From the IMG/VR virus record IMGVR_UViG_3300030117_005245, positions 1-30,474 of that record: a stretch of DNA of 30,474 nt. One strand, written 5' to 3'. The notes beneath the pieces are model-generated. The model saw only the letters and a program-made list of their open reading frames with translations, did not search any database and was not told the DNA's origin. This document shows positions 17,725 through 26,188 of this stretch, in pieces. The position numbers and the translations under genes were made by a program. Within the stretch, counting starts at the first letter, position 1; every line of letters starts with the position of its first letter. Origin of the DNA: a virus.

Positions 17725-17726
17725 CG

Positions 17727-20700
17727 ATGCCACAGAACACCAACCTAAACGTCAGTCCATATTTTGATGATTTTGATTCATCAAAGAACTTCAATCGAGT
17801 TCTTTTCAAACCTGGCAGTCCGATACAAGCAAGAGAACTAACCACACTTCAATCTATTCTGCAAAATCAGGTAGAGAAGTTTGGTAAACACATCTTCAAA
17901 GAGGGATCTATGGTGATTCCTGGTGTGTTCAAATATGACAACCAATACACTTCTATCAAAATTGAGTCTACATTTTTTGGTGTTCCTGTAGAATTATATT
18001 ATGATAAGTTGGTTGGTGTCAGTATAAAAGGAAAAAATTCTGGTATCACAGCGAAGGTAGTAAAGGTGTTATCTTCAGCTAATTCTGAAACTAATAATAC
18101 TACCTTATTTGTCAAATATGAAAAGAGTTCTGATGATTATTTGTCTGAACAATTTTCAGATGGTGAGACACTTACTACATTAGCAGACATAAACTATGGT
18201 GTAACAACCATTTCAAATGGTTCTGACTTTGCAACTGCAATAAATTCTAATGCGACATCTATTGGTTCAGCATTTACTATTACACGAGGTGTATTTTTTG
18301 CTAGAGGTGTATTTGTAGAAGTATTACCCGAAACACTTATACTTGATCAATATGATAATTTACCATCTTACAGGGTAGGATTCAATGTCAAAGAGGAGAT
18401 TGTCACTGCTGTTGATGATAACAGTTTATATGATAATGCTGCTGGATTCTCCAATTACACTGCTCCTGGTGCTGATAGGCTCAAGATTAGTTTATCTCTC
18501 ATTAAAAAACAATTAGATGATTTCCAAGATGAAAGTTTTATTGAGTTGCAGAGACTTGATGCAGGTGAATCAAAGAAAATTATCGAGACAACATTATATG
18601 GCGAATTAGCAAAAGAATTTGCGAGAAGAACATATGACGAGAGTGGTGATTATTATGTCACTAAGTTTGATTTAGAAGCAAAAGAGTGTTTGAATGATAG
18701 ACACTCTGTGTTCGGCACATTCTTCCCTGAGAACAAAACAGATGAGGGTAATGTACCATCAAAAGATTTATTGAATATAAGAGTAGGTCCAGGTAAGGCA
18801 TACGTAAAAGGATATGAAACTAAAACAGTAGGATCAAACTATATTGATGTAGAGAAACCTAGAACAACAAGATTAGTTGAGTCTTCTGCGGTTCCTTTCC
18901 AAGCAGGGAATAGACTAAGATTGAATAATGTTCTTAGTTCAGCAAGAATAAATCTATCTGCTTCTACATCAGACTACCTTGACTTACGTAGTGCAAGATT
19001 AGGTGCAACTAAATCGACTGCTGCTGGTAGTTCTATTGGTAGGGCAAGAGTATACGATTACAAACTACAGAATGCAGGTTACACAGGTAACTCAAGTGTG
19101 TTTGAAATATTCCTTTTTGACATACAAACAGACACTCAAATTACTATAAATCAAGCACACAGTATTGCTTTACCTGCTGTGATAGAAGGTAGAAATAGTG
19201 GTGCAAGAGGTTTCTTACGCACTGCCCTTTCAAGCAATACTGTATTGCAATTGAATCAAGTTTCAGGTTCTTTCTTACAAGATGAGCAAATAATAATAAA
19301 TGGAGAACTAAATGGTAGGGTTATTACATCCGTAACTGACTATGACCTAAGTGATGTCAAATCAGTTAGATCTACAGCAGGTGGTAGAACATTCTCTGCT
19401 GATGTTTTATTAGAAACTAAGAAAGATTTTACAGGTAGATCATTTACCATAGCAGGTGCATCTGGTGGCACATCAATCGTCACCAGTGGTACAGCTGGTT
19501 GGGTATCAAGTTTCAAAGTTGGAGATGTAGTGGCATATAAACGTGCTAGTCAAACTGATGTCACATTCAACGTTGTAAGTGTTATAAGTCCCACTAATAA
19601 TAATATTACTATTACAGCAGCACCAAACACAATTTCAGGTATATGTCATAAAGCACTTCCTACTGCTGCGGTAACTGTGAGTGACCTCAAGATTGTATCT
19701 GGTAAATTGAGAAACTCTTCAAGTGGTTTCTTATACTCAGAATTAGCAAATAAAAATATAGAATCTTTAGATCTCACTGATTCACTATTACAAACAAGAG
19801 TAGAAAATACAGGTCAAAGTACAGATGGTAGTGGTCAAATGGACTTGCCATCATTGACTGGCACAGACGTAGTTTATGCACCATTTGATGAAGAAAGATA
19901 TACAGTCGTATACTCTGACGGAACTGTAGAAGACCTTACATCAGATCAAGTTGTTATTACAGGTGGTGGTAAAGGTGTCACATTATCAGGTTTGACTGCT
20001 TCTCAATCTAGTGTAGTTGTACATAGCACACAACAAAAATCAAAAGTAAAATCTAAACAAAAGACTCTTGTCAGAGAAGCGAAAAAAATAATTACTGGAT
20101 CAAGTAGAACAAACTCAGGTATATCTACAGGTGTCGGTGATGGTCTTACACCAAGCACTGTGTTTGGTAAGAGAGTTCAAGACAGAGAGATATCTCTAGA
20201 TGTTCCTGATGTTGTAAACATAGTTGCTGTATTTGAATCATCTGGCACAGGTGATGCGGTTGTACCTAACATGACACTAGGTTCATTCAATGGACCTAAC
20301 GGTAATAATACTGATGTTATTGTTGGTGAGATTGGGGTAGGAAAGAGTTCTGGTGCATCAGCACAGGTGTTAGCAAGAAGTGGAACAACTAAAGTAGATG
20401 TGCTATTCAAAAATAATTCAGCGTTTGTAGAGAATGAAGAAGTGATATTTGAAGAGAGTGGTGTAAGAGCAATACTATCAAATGTAGAATCAGGTGATCC
20501 TAATATCAGAAATAATTTTATTCTTGATACAGGACAGAGAGCCGAGTATTATGATTTTGGTAGATTAGTTCGTAAGCAAGGGTTCCCAGAACCTCAAGGT
20601 AAACTCACAATCTTCTTTGATCATTATATTATAAACTCAGAAGACTCTGGTGACATTCTTACAGCCAATAGTTATACAAAGAACAATTATGATGGTGTAC

Positions 20701-23700
20701 CTGCTTTTGATAACATAAGAAATACTGACGTTATTGATCTAAGACCAAGAGTAGCAGCGTACAGTGGCACTAGATCTCCATTTGAATTTGATTCAAGAGA
20801 TTTTAGTGGAGGTGGACAATCACCTGTAGTTCTAGTTACTGATGAGAATATAACTTTTGATTACAATCACTACCTTGGTAGGATAGATAGATTGTTCTTG
20901 AATAGAGACTCAACATTCACAATACAGCAAGGAACACCTGCTGTAAAACCAGTTGAACCAGAGAGTATATCTGAGTCATTTGAATTGGCAAAGATAACCT
21001 ATCAACCATATGTTTATAATGCAAAACGTGAAGTAAAAATTGATTTCCGTGCTAACAAACGTTACACGATGAAGCAGATAGGTGACCTTGATGAGAGAAT
21101 AAGAAACATAGAAGAAGTCACAGCACTATCTCTTCTAGAAAACAAAACTGAAAGTCTTGTAATTACAGATCCTACTACAGGTCTTGATAGATTCAAAAAC
21201 GGTTTTGTTGTAGATCCATTCCAGAATTTCCTTGTTGCAGACAAGACAGTTCCATTCCTCAAATATGATATAAATGAAGGAAAACTCACAGCAAGGAAAC
21301 ACTCTGATAGTGTCGATCTCCTTATTGGTTCTGCTAGTGTTGTGGGCACTAATGGCAGCCCAGATCTTTCAGTTGACCCTAGATTCGCAACCGATTTAGG
21401 TTCACCAAATATCAAGATGACAGGCGATCTTGTCACTTTGGATTACACTGAGGTGTTGGATAGAGAGCAACCTTTTGCTACAAGAGTTGAAAATATAAAC
21501 CCATACATGATGAGGAGTTGGAACGGTAATCTCGTTCTAAATCCAGAATCTGATGTCTTTACCGAAAGAGTATTTGAGGTGCAAGATGATGGTATAGGAT
21601 TCTCTAATGACATAATCATAGAAGAAGAAGCAATACCAAATATGAGAGAGCAGAACATTGCGTTTACTGCTACTCGTCTAAAACCTGGTACAAATCACTA
21701 CAATTCATTTGCTGGTGAGGATATGATTGAAAATAATATCCGTACCATACCAAAACTATTAGAGGTAACACCCATACAGGGTGCTTTCCAAGTAGGTGAA
21801 ACAGTAAGAGGTATCTCAGTATCTACACAGAATGCAAGTCAGGGTGTGGATCTTAGATTTAGATTAGCATCACCAAACCATAAAGAAGGACCTTTCAACA
21901 ATCCTACTATCACGTTCCTCAATAATCCATATGCAGCGAACGTGGGTTTATCATCTGCATACTCTGAAACTACAACTGTATTGAACGTTGATATACAGTC
22001 ATTGAACCAGAAGTCTGATGGTAACTTCTTTGGGTTCGCACTTGTAGGTATGAAATTGGTTGGAGAAACCAGTGGAGCTGAGGCAGAAATAAATCAACTC
22101 AGATTGATAACTGATGAGCTTGGTGCGGTATTGGGATCATACTATATTCCGTCAGATAGATTTGAAAATGGTACAAACACTGCATTGCTCTCTAGTCTAA
22201 GACCTCAGGATAGTTTTCCTGGATTGAACTTCTCTAGAGCTGCAGCAGACCACTTCTCTGAGGGTACTTTGATAACAAATACTACCCTTGAGAGAACAGA
22301 GCCAGCACCTCCTGTAATACCTGAACCTATAGTATTCAATATCACTAATATAACAAACAATATTACAAGGATACAAAATACTGTTATCAACAACTTTCAA
22401 GAGGATGATGATGACCCACTAGCACAGACATTCCAAGTAGAAGAAAATCCTGGTATCTTTATGACATCAGTAGACTTCTTCTTTGCAACTAAGTCGGACA
22501 CTATACCGTTAGATGTTAGAGTTGTGAATGTGGTCAATGGATATCCATCAAGAAACATTGTTAAAAATGGACAAGTAATATTGAATCCTGATCAAGTCAA
22601 TGTATCATCAGATGCTACTGTACCAACTACATTTACATTCCCATCTCCAATCTACTTACCTAGAGGAGAGTATGCTTTTGTTGTAGTAACTGCAACATCT
22701 GAATATAATCAGTGGATCTGTCAAGTGGGTGAGGCTGACATATCGACAGCTGAAAACACTGAACTTGGAAAAGTTATAGTAACAAAACAACCGTCACTAG
22801 GTTCGCTGTTCAAGGGTCAGACAGCTGGAACATGGACTCCATCTCAGTTGGAGGATATGAAGTATGTGGCAAGGAAGGCGAAGTTTACACTGAACTCAGG
22901 TACAGTCAGATTGTATAATCCTCAATTAGATACATTCGACAGTAGAAATAATCTTTCAGAAAATCCTATAGAAACATTCTCAAAGCGTGTGACAGTAGGT
23001 CTTGGATCTGCCATCGCTGATGGTATCATAGACCTTGGTACAGAGATCAAACAAGATGCCAATACGGGAGCATCAGGTATTGTGGCAGCAAAACTTGGAC
23101 ATCTTGGACAAAATACCAGCACACTTTCTATCACGAATGGGGGAGCAGGTTACGAGGATTCAACATATACTGTTACTTTTGTAAATCTTACTGGTAGTGG
23201 ATCAGGAGCTGTAGGTGTTGTCACTGTCTCTGGTGGTGAAATCACTCAGGTTACAGTGGTAGATGGTAGCACTGGAACTGGATATCAGGTGGGTGATACT
23301 TTGACTGCTTCTCTTGGTACTAAGGGATTAGGACAGAATCTACGTCTAACTGTTGGTGTCACAACTGGTATAAACTCACTTCTTCTTACCAATAGTAAGG
23401 GCACATTTGATACAACAAATCCAATACAGTATCATGATGCTACGTTAGGTTATGGTGTTACTGTCAACAATATCATACCATCCACAGTAACAACAAATAC
23501 TGATCAGTATGATGGACTACATTTCAAAGTCTCTCATCCTAATCATGGAAACTATGCTGCAAATAATACAGTCAAGATAAATGGTATCACTGGTGATACT
23601 GTCCCAACAAAAACAACTGTTGCGTATGGGGTAAGTGACACGAGTGTGGTTAGTGTGGCAAGTAGTATAGGATTCAATTTCTTTGAGGGAGCACAAGTAA

Positions 23701-24806
23701 CAGCCAGCAATCCTGGTTTTGCATTACTAGGTGATGAAATCATACAGTATACATCTGTTGGTGCCAACCAGTTGAGTGGTACTATAACCAGAGGTAATGA
23801 TGATACGTTTGCAAGGACCTATCCAGTAGGAACACCTGTACAGAAATATGAATTGTCTGGTGTATCTCTTAGAAAGATAAACACACAGCACTCTTTGATA
23901 AATGTATCCACATCTATTGAAGATAAAGTTACTCTCGATTCATATCATGTCAAGATCACTGGTTCTACCTTATTCTCTAAGGACAAACCTGGTGGTGGAA
24001 CAAGAGGTAAAGGAACAACAAACGTATTATTCGATACTGTTTCACCTGCAATTGCACACAGTATACCTAAGGGTACAGTTGTCAATGCAAGTTTGAGAAC
24101 TACATCTGGCACAAGTGTAAGTGGTAGTGAGGCATCATTTGCAGATAAGGGTTATGAAAGTATCTCCCTTGTAAATAAAACAACATTCCCCTCAGTCCGT
24201 ATGGTTGCTTCTAAGGCAAATGAGGCACAACAACTTACAGCATTACCTGGTGAAAAATCAATGACACTTGATTTGAATTTATCTACAGATAATGAAAACG
24301 TATCACCTGTCATTGATGCATTCAAGAGTTCCATCAATGTAACAACAAATAGGATAAATAGACCTGTTGATAACTATGCTCTAAGCAGTAGATCTAATCA
24401 ACTTGATGATCCACATAATCAATTATATCAAACTAAAGTGATCATGTTGGAGAACCCTGCTACATCACTCAAAGTGATATTCGGTGCGTTCAGACCACCA
24501 GCTGCAGACATCAGAGTATTGTATAGATTGTTTAGAGCAGACAATGATTCTCTAGATAAGGTGTTTGAATTGATGCCAGGTTATGAGAACTTAGACTCTG
24601 CTGGATTTGTTATTTCAGAGAAAAATAATACTGGTAGACCTGATAGGAACGTAGTTCCTAGTTTGGAAGATCAGTTCTTAGACTATGAATTCACAAAGAA
24701 TGGTTTACCACCATTTACAGGATTCCAAGTGAAAGTTGTCTTCTCATCAACAAACCAAGCACAAGCACCAGAACTTCTAGACTTTAGAGCAATCGCAGTA
24801 GCCTAA
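17727..24806 (+). CDS. Giant DUF4815-containing baseplate/tail-fibre network protein
   Basis: 2359 aa. The N-terminus YFDDFDSSKNFNRVLFKPGS, then QARELTTLQSILQNQVEKFG and HIFKEGSMVIPG, is the DUF4815 signature found in tail proteins of marine T4-like phages. A hydrophilic NIT-rich helix or coiled coil (about residues 1536-1560) precedes DDDPLAQTFQVEENPGIF and SVDFFFATKSDTIPLDVR. This block recurs in large phage fibre-connector proteins. A Gly-Tyr module (ITNGGAGYEDSTYTV, about 1802-1880) and an RGNDDTFARTYPVGTPV module (about 1972-2048) echo modules in the other giant proteins. The C-terminal VIMLENPATSLKVIFGAFRP region is also family-like. It follows gp8 where T4 has genes 9 and 10, which link wedges to tail fibres. 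I infer that role but do not assign a T4 name. Confidence 0.82.
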   Translation: MPQNTNLNVSPYFDDFDSSKNFNRVLFKPGSPIQARELTTLQSILQNQVEKFGKHIFKEGSMVIPGVFKYDNQYTSIKIESTFFGVPVELYYDKLVGVSIKGKNSGITAKVVKVLSSANSETNNTTLFVKYEKSSDDYLSEQFSDGETLTTLADINYGVTTISNGSDFATAINSNATSIGSAFTITRGVFFARGVFVEVLPETLILDQYDNLPSYRVGFNVKEEIVTAVDDNSLYDNAAGFSNYTAPGADRLKISLSLIKKQLDDFQDESFIELQRLDAGESKKIIETTLYGELAKEFARRTYDESGDYYVTKFDLEAKECLNDRHSVFGTFFPENKTDEGNVPSKDLLNIRVGPGKAYVKGYETKTVGSNYIDVEKPRTTRLVESSAVPFQAGNRLRLNNVLSSARINLSASTSDYLDLRSARLGATKSTAAGSSIGRARVYDYKLQNAGYTGNSSVFEIFLFDIQTDTQITINQAHSIALPAVIEGRNSGARGFLRTALSSNTVLQLNQVSGSFLQDEQIIINGELNGRVITSVTDYDLSDVKSVRSTAGGRTFSADVLLETKKDFTGRSFTIAGASGGTSIVTSGTAGWVSSFKVGDVVAYKRASQTDVTFNVVSVISPTNNNITITAAPNTISGICHKALPTAAVTVSDLKIVSGKLRNSSSGFLYSELANKNIESLDLTDSLLQTRVENTGQSTDGSGQMDLPSLTGTDVVYAPFDEERYTVVYSDGTVEDLTSDQVVITGGGKGVTLSGLTASQSSVVVHSTQQKSKVKSKQKTLVREAKKIITGSSRTNSGISTGVGDGLTPSTVFGKRVQDREISLDVPDVVNIVAVFESSGTGDAVVPNMTLGSFNGPNGNNTDVIVGEIGVGKSSGASAQVLARSGTTKVDVLFKNNSAFVENEEVIFEESGVRAILSNVESGDPNIRNNFILDTGQRAEYYDFGRLVRKQGFPEPQGKLTIFFDHYIINSEDSGDILTANSYTKNNYDGVPAFDNIRNTDVIDLRPRVAAYSGTRSPFEFDSRDFSGGGQSPVVLVTDENITFDYNHYLGRIDRLFLNRDSTFTIQQGTPAVKPVEPESISESFELAKITYQPYVYNAKREVKIDFRANKRYTMKQIGDLDERIRNIEEVTALSLLENKTESLVITDPTTGLDRFKNGFVVDPFQNFLVADKTVPFLKYDINEGKLTARKHSDSVDLLIGSASVVGTNGSPDLSVDPRFATDLGSPNIKMTGDLVTLDYTEVLDREQPFATRVENINPYMMRSWNGNLVLNPESDVFTERVFEVQDDGIGFSNDIIIEEEAIPNMREQNIAFTATRLKPGTNHYNSFAGEDMIENNIRTIPKLLEVTPIQGAFQVGETVRGISVSTQNASQGVDLRFRLASPNHKEGPFNNPTITFLNNPYAANVGLSSAYSETTTVLNVDIQSLNQKSDGNFFGFALVGMKLVGETSGAEAEINQLRLITDELGAVLGSYYIPSDRFENGTNTALLSSLRPQDSFPGLNFSRAAADHFSEGTLITNTTLERTEPAPPVIPEPIVFNITNITNNITRIQNTVINNFQEDDDDPLAQTFQVEENPGIFMTSVDFFFATKSDTIPLDVRVVNVVNGYPSRNIVKNGQVILNPDQVNVSSDATVPTTFTFPSPIYLPRGEYAFVVVTATSEYNQWICQVGEADISTAENTELGKVIVTKQPSLGSLFKGQTAGTWTPSQLEDMKYVARKAKFTLNSGTVRLYNPQLDTFDSRNNLSENPIETFSKRVTVGLGSAIADGIIDLGTEIKQDANTGASGIVAAKLGHLGQNTSTLSITNGGAGYEDSTYTVTFVNLTGSGSGAVGVVTVSGGEITQVTVVDGSTGTGYQVGDTLTASLGTKGLGQNLRLTVGVTTGINSLLLTNSKGTFDTTNPIQYHDATLGYGVTVNNIIPSTVTTNTDQYDGLHFKVSHPNHGNYAANNTVKINGITGDTVPTKTTVAYGVSDTSVVSVASSIGFNFFEGAQVTASNPGFALLGDEIIQYTSVGANQLSGTITRGNDDTFARTYPVGTPVQKYELSGVSLRKINTQHSLINVSTSIEDKVTLDSYHVKITGSTLFSKDKPGGGTRGKGTTNVLFDTVSPAIAHSIPKGTVVNASLRTTSGTSVSGSEASFADKGYESISLVNKTTFPSVRMVASKANEAQQLTALPGEKSMTLDLNLSTDNENVSPVIDAFKSSINVTTNRINRPVDNYALSSRSNQLDDPHNQLYQTKVIMLENPATSLKVIFGAFRPPAADIRVLYRLFRADNDSLDKVFELMPGYENLDSAGFVISEKNNTGRPDRNVVPSLEDQFLDYEFTKNGLPPFTGFQVKVVFSSTNQAQAPELLDFRAIAVA

Positions 24807-24988
24807 TGAAAACATTCAGACAATACCTCTCCGAGGTCTCACCAACACTGAAATTAAAGGAGGTTTTAAATCCTCTTCTCCCTGTAAAAATAAACGATCA
24901 AAGTAAAAAGGACATCGCTAGAAAAGCAGCTGATGAAGTAGAAGATAAAATGGTCAAGAAGTACCAACTTCCTACAAAAGTGGTATAA
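24806..24988 (+). CDS. Small protein with MKTF-type N-terminus
   Basis: 60 aa. It opens MKTFRQYLSE, an N-terminal motif that recurs in unrelated small proteins of T4-like phages, followed by a basic and acidic helical segment DQSKKDIARKAADEVEDKMV. No membrane segment or cysteine is present. Its start overlaps the DUF4815 stop by one base (TAATG), and its stop overlaps the next start the same way. Function is unknown; virion packaging or a propeptide-like role for the N-terminus would be speculation. Confidence 0.7.
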   Translation: MKTFRQYLSEVSPTLKLKEVLNPLLPVKINDQSKKDIARKAADEVEDKMVKKYQLPTKVV

Positions 24989-25131
24989 TGAAGAAGTTCC
25001 TTTCTGCATTGAAGGTTCGTCGTTGGCCAGTTGAATGGTGGAATGAGGAAGTAGAGATGCGAAGAAAGAAGGAACAACTACGTAAAAAGAGAATCAAATC
25101 TCTTTATCCTAGCAACGGTAAAAAATCATGA
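24988..25131 (+). CDS. Very small basic protein, unknown function
   Basis: 47 aa. The frame begins at the ATG inside TAATG (24988) and ends at TGA 25129-25131. The peptide has an aromatic patch RRWPVEWWNEE, then a strongly basic helix RRKKEQLRKKRIKS. The overlaps at both ends with adjacent frames, and the absence of any other good frame here, support it as a gene. The basic helix could bind nucleic acid or an acidic protein surface, but nothing in the sequence decides this. Confidence 0.6.
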   Translation: MKKFLSALKVRRWPVEWWNEEVEMRRKKEQLRKKRIKSLYPSNGKKS

Positions 25132-25268
25132 TCAACGCATGGGCACTTGCAGCAGAAGTATTGGAGGGCACACTCGATGAAACATACCCAATCAAAAAAG
25201 ATCAAAGTGGAAAATCATCCGTCACTGATGAGGGATGTAAAGACGACAGCGATAGTGAACATGGATAA
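25128..25268 (+). CDS. Very small acidic protein, unknown function
   Basis: 46 aa. The ATG at 25128 overlaps the previous TGA (ATGA arrangement), and the TAA at 25266-25268 overlaps the next start by 8 bases. The peptide begins MINAWALAAEVLEGTLDETY, predicted helical, and has a polar Asp/Ser-rich C-terminus. It fills what would otherwise be a gap of about 130 bases in a region with no other spacing. It is supported by the tiling of starts and stops rather than by recognised homology. Confidence 0.5.
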   Translation: MINAWALAAEVLEGTLDETYPIKKDQSGKSSVTDEGCKDDSDSEHG

Positions 25269-25389
25269 TGCAGCGTACCAACGCTACATGAACGATAAGA
25301 ATTCACGACTATCACAGAGAGATGAAATAGATAGATTGAAGGGTGAGATAGAGATGTTGAAGCAACTAATTACTAAACAGAATAAATAA
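25261..25389 (+). CDS. Small coiled-coil protein
   Basis: 42 aa from the ATG at 25261. The same frame is open further upstream, from TTG 25147, but that stretch is covered by the previous gene, and MDNAAYQRYMNDKNSRL is a far more natural N-terminus. The C-terminal half, RDEIDRLKGEIEMLKQLITK, has Ile/Leu at heptad spacing, so a short parallel coiled coil is likely. No enzyme motif is present. Small coiled-coil proteins in this position could be assembly or trimerisation helpers (inference). Confidence 0.58.
   Translation: MDNAAYQRYMNDKNSRLSQRDEIDRLKGEIEMLKQLITKQNK
25381..25388 (+). promoter_or_regulatory. Possible late-promoter box
   Basis: AATAAATA fits NATAAATA but lies only 5 bases before the next ATG (25394) and forms the last codons (Asn-Lys-stop) of the coiled-coil gene. 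A transcript starting about 7 bases after the box would lack the leader or miss the start, so it may serve genes further downstream or be chance in AT-rich DNA. Confidence 0.28.
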
Positions 25390-25393
25390 TATC

Positions 25394-25735
25394 ATGGCAG
25401 TTCCATCAGTCAATATTCAAATAGAACAAGGGGCAACCTTCTCTTCAACATTCGATGTGAAGAAGCAAGATAACTCCCCGTTGAATCTCAATGGATTCAG
25501 TTTTAGTGCGAAGATGAGGAAGCATGCCACAGCAGCAGGTTCAATAGGATTTGCTGTGACTTATGGATCTACACCTACTGACGGTCAGGTGACTTTATCC
25601 ATGACACCTGCACAAACTGGTATCATAACCTCTGGTAGATACGAGTATGATGTGCTGATCACTAATAACTTTTCTGGTGCAAAAACTAAGATTTTCACTG
25701 GGCAAGTAATGGTAAACCCTACATCGGCATTATGA
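25394..25735 (+). CDS. Small beta-sandwich virion protein
   Basis: 113 aa. The pattern VNIQIEQGATFSSTFDVK, then LNLNGFSFSAKMRKH, QVTLSMTPAQTG, SGRYEYDVLITNN and KIFTGQVMVNPT alternates beta strands. It resembles the N-terminal domain of phage baseplate upper proteins, which have the form 'xGxTFxxxFxVxxxDGxPxxLtGyxxxaxxR'. Related small proteins are common between the baseplate genes and the tail fibre in marine T4-like phages. No signal peptide or catalytic motif is seen. It is followed after one base by another small virion-type protein. I infer a structural role in fibre attachment; homology is by pattern only. Confidence 0.65.
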   Translation: MAVPSVNIQIEQGATFSSTFDVKKQDNSPLNLNGFSFSAKMRKHATAAGSIGFAVTYGSTPTDGQVTLSMTPAQTGIITSGRYEYDVLITNNFSGAKTKIFTGQVMVNPTSAL

Positions 25736-25736
25736 T

Positions 25737-26156
25737 ATGTCTAATATTAGACTAAGTTCATCACATGCTGACGACGACATAGGGGCACAACCATCAGTTA
25801 GATTTTCTAGAGACAAAGAAGTACTTGACATTGCACGAGATGATGAGTTCTTTATTGTGAGTCTAGGTGAACAGAGAACTGTATTCACTGCTGGAGACGA
25901 AGAAGTGGCAAATCTAAGAGACATCTCAGATATTAATTCAAGTATGATAAGTGCAGGGATAGGCACAAGCTTTATCCTAACTTATGATGCTGTAGAAGAT
26001 AATTTCAAATTTGTTTCTCCAGATGCTATTGTAGACTCTGCTGTAGGTAATGTATCAGGTCCTGCTGGATTCAGTGATCAAGTTATAAACAACCTTGTCG
26101 ATACCCTTGACGTAGAACTAGATGATAAGATTGATCTCGACGCTGGAACTTGGTAA
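25737..26156 (+). CDS. Small virion-associated protein, unknown role
   Basis: 139 aa, acidic. It begins MSNIRLSSSHADDDIGAQPS and has a central GIGTSFILTYDAVEDNFKFV strand region of the kind found in phage fibre proteins that describe a parameterised beta surface. It ends DDKIDLDAGTW. The closing IDxGx-aromatic motif also ends the following tail fibre (TIDGGSF), which suggests a shared C-terminal docking or folding feature. The gene starts one base after the preceding stop. No enzyme signature is present. I infer a minor tail component or a partner of the fibre. Confidence 0.62.
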   Translation: MSNIRLSSSHADDDIGAQPSVRFSRDKEVLDIARDDEFFIVSLGEQRTVFTAGDEEVANLRDISDINSSMISAGIGTSFILTYDAVEDNFKFVSPDAIVDSAVGNVSGPAGFSDQVINNLVDTLDVELDDKIDLDAGTW

Positions 26157-26159
26157 TTT

Positions 26160-26167
26160 AATAAATA
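26160..26167 (+). promoter_or_regulatory. Late-promoter box before the tail fibre gene
   Basis: AATAAATA, extended as TTTAATAAATATAT, matches the late consensus NATAAATA. It lies 22 bases before the tail fibre ATG at 26189, in the 32-base gap after the previous stop. An AGGA at 26172-26175 is too far from the ATG to be a strong ribosome site. Confidence 0.6.
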
Positions 26168-26188
26168 TATTAGGAAAAACAAACAGAA

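Noticed and set aside
21062-21436. Reverse-strand open frame of 124 codons
   Set aside because: Antisense shadow of the DUF4815 gene, with no support from spacing or motif.
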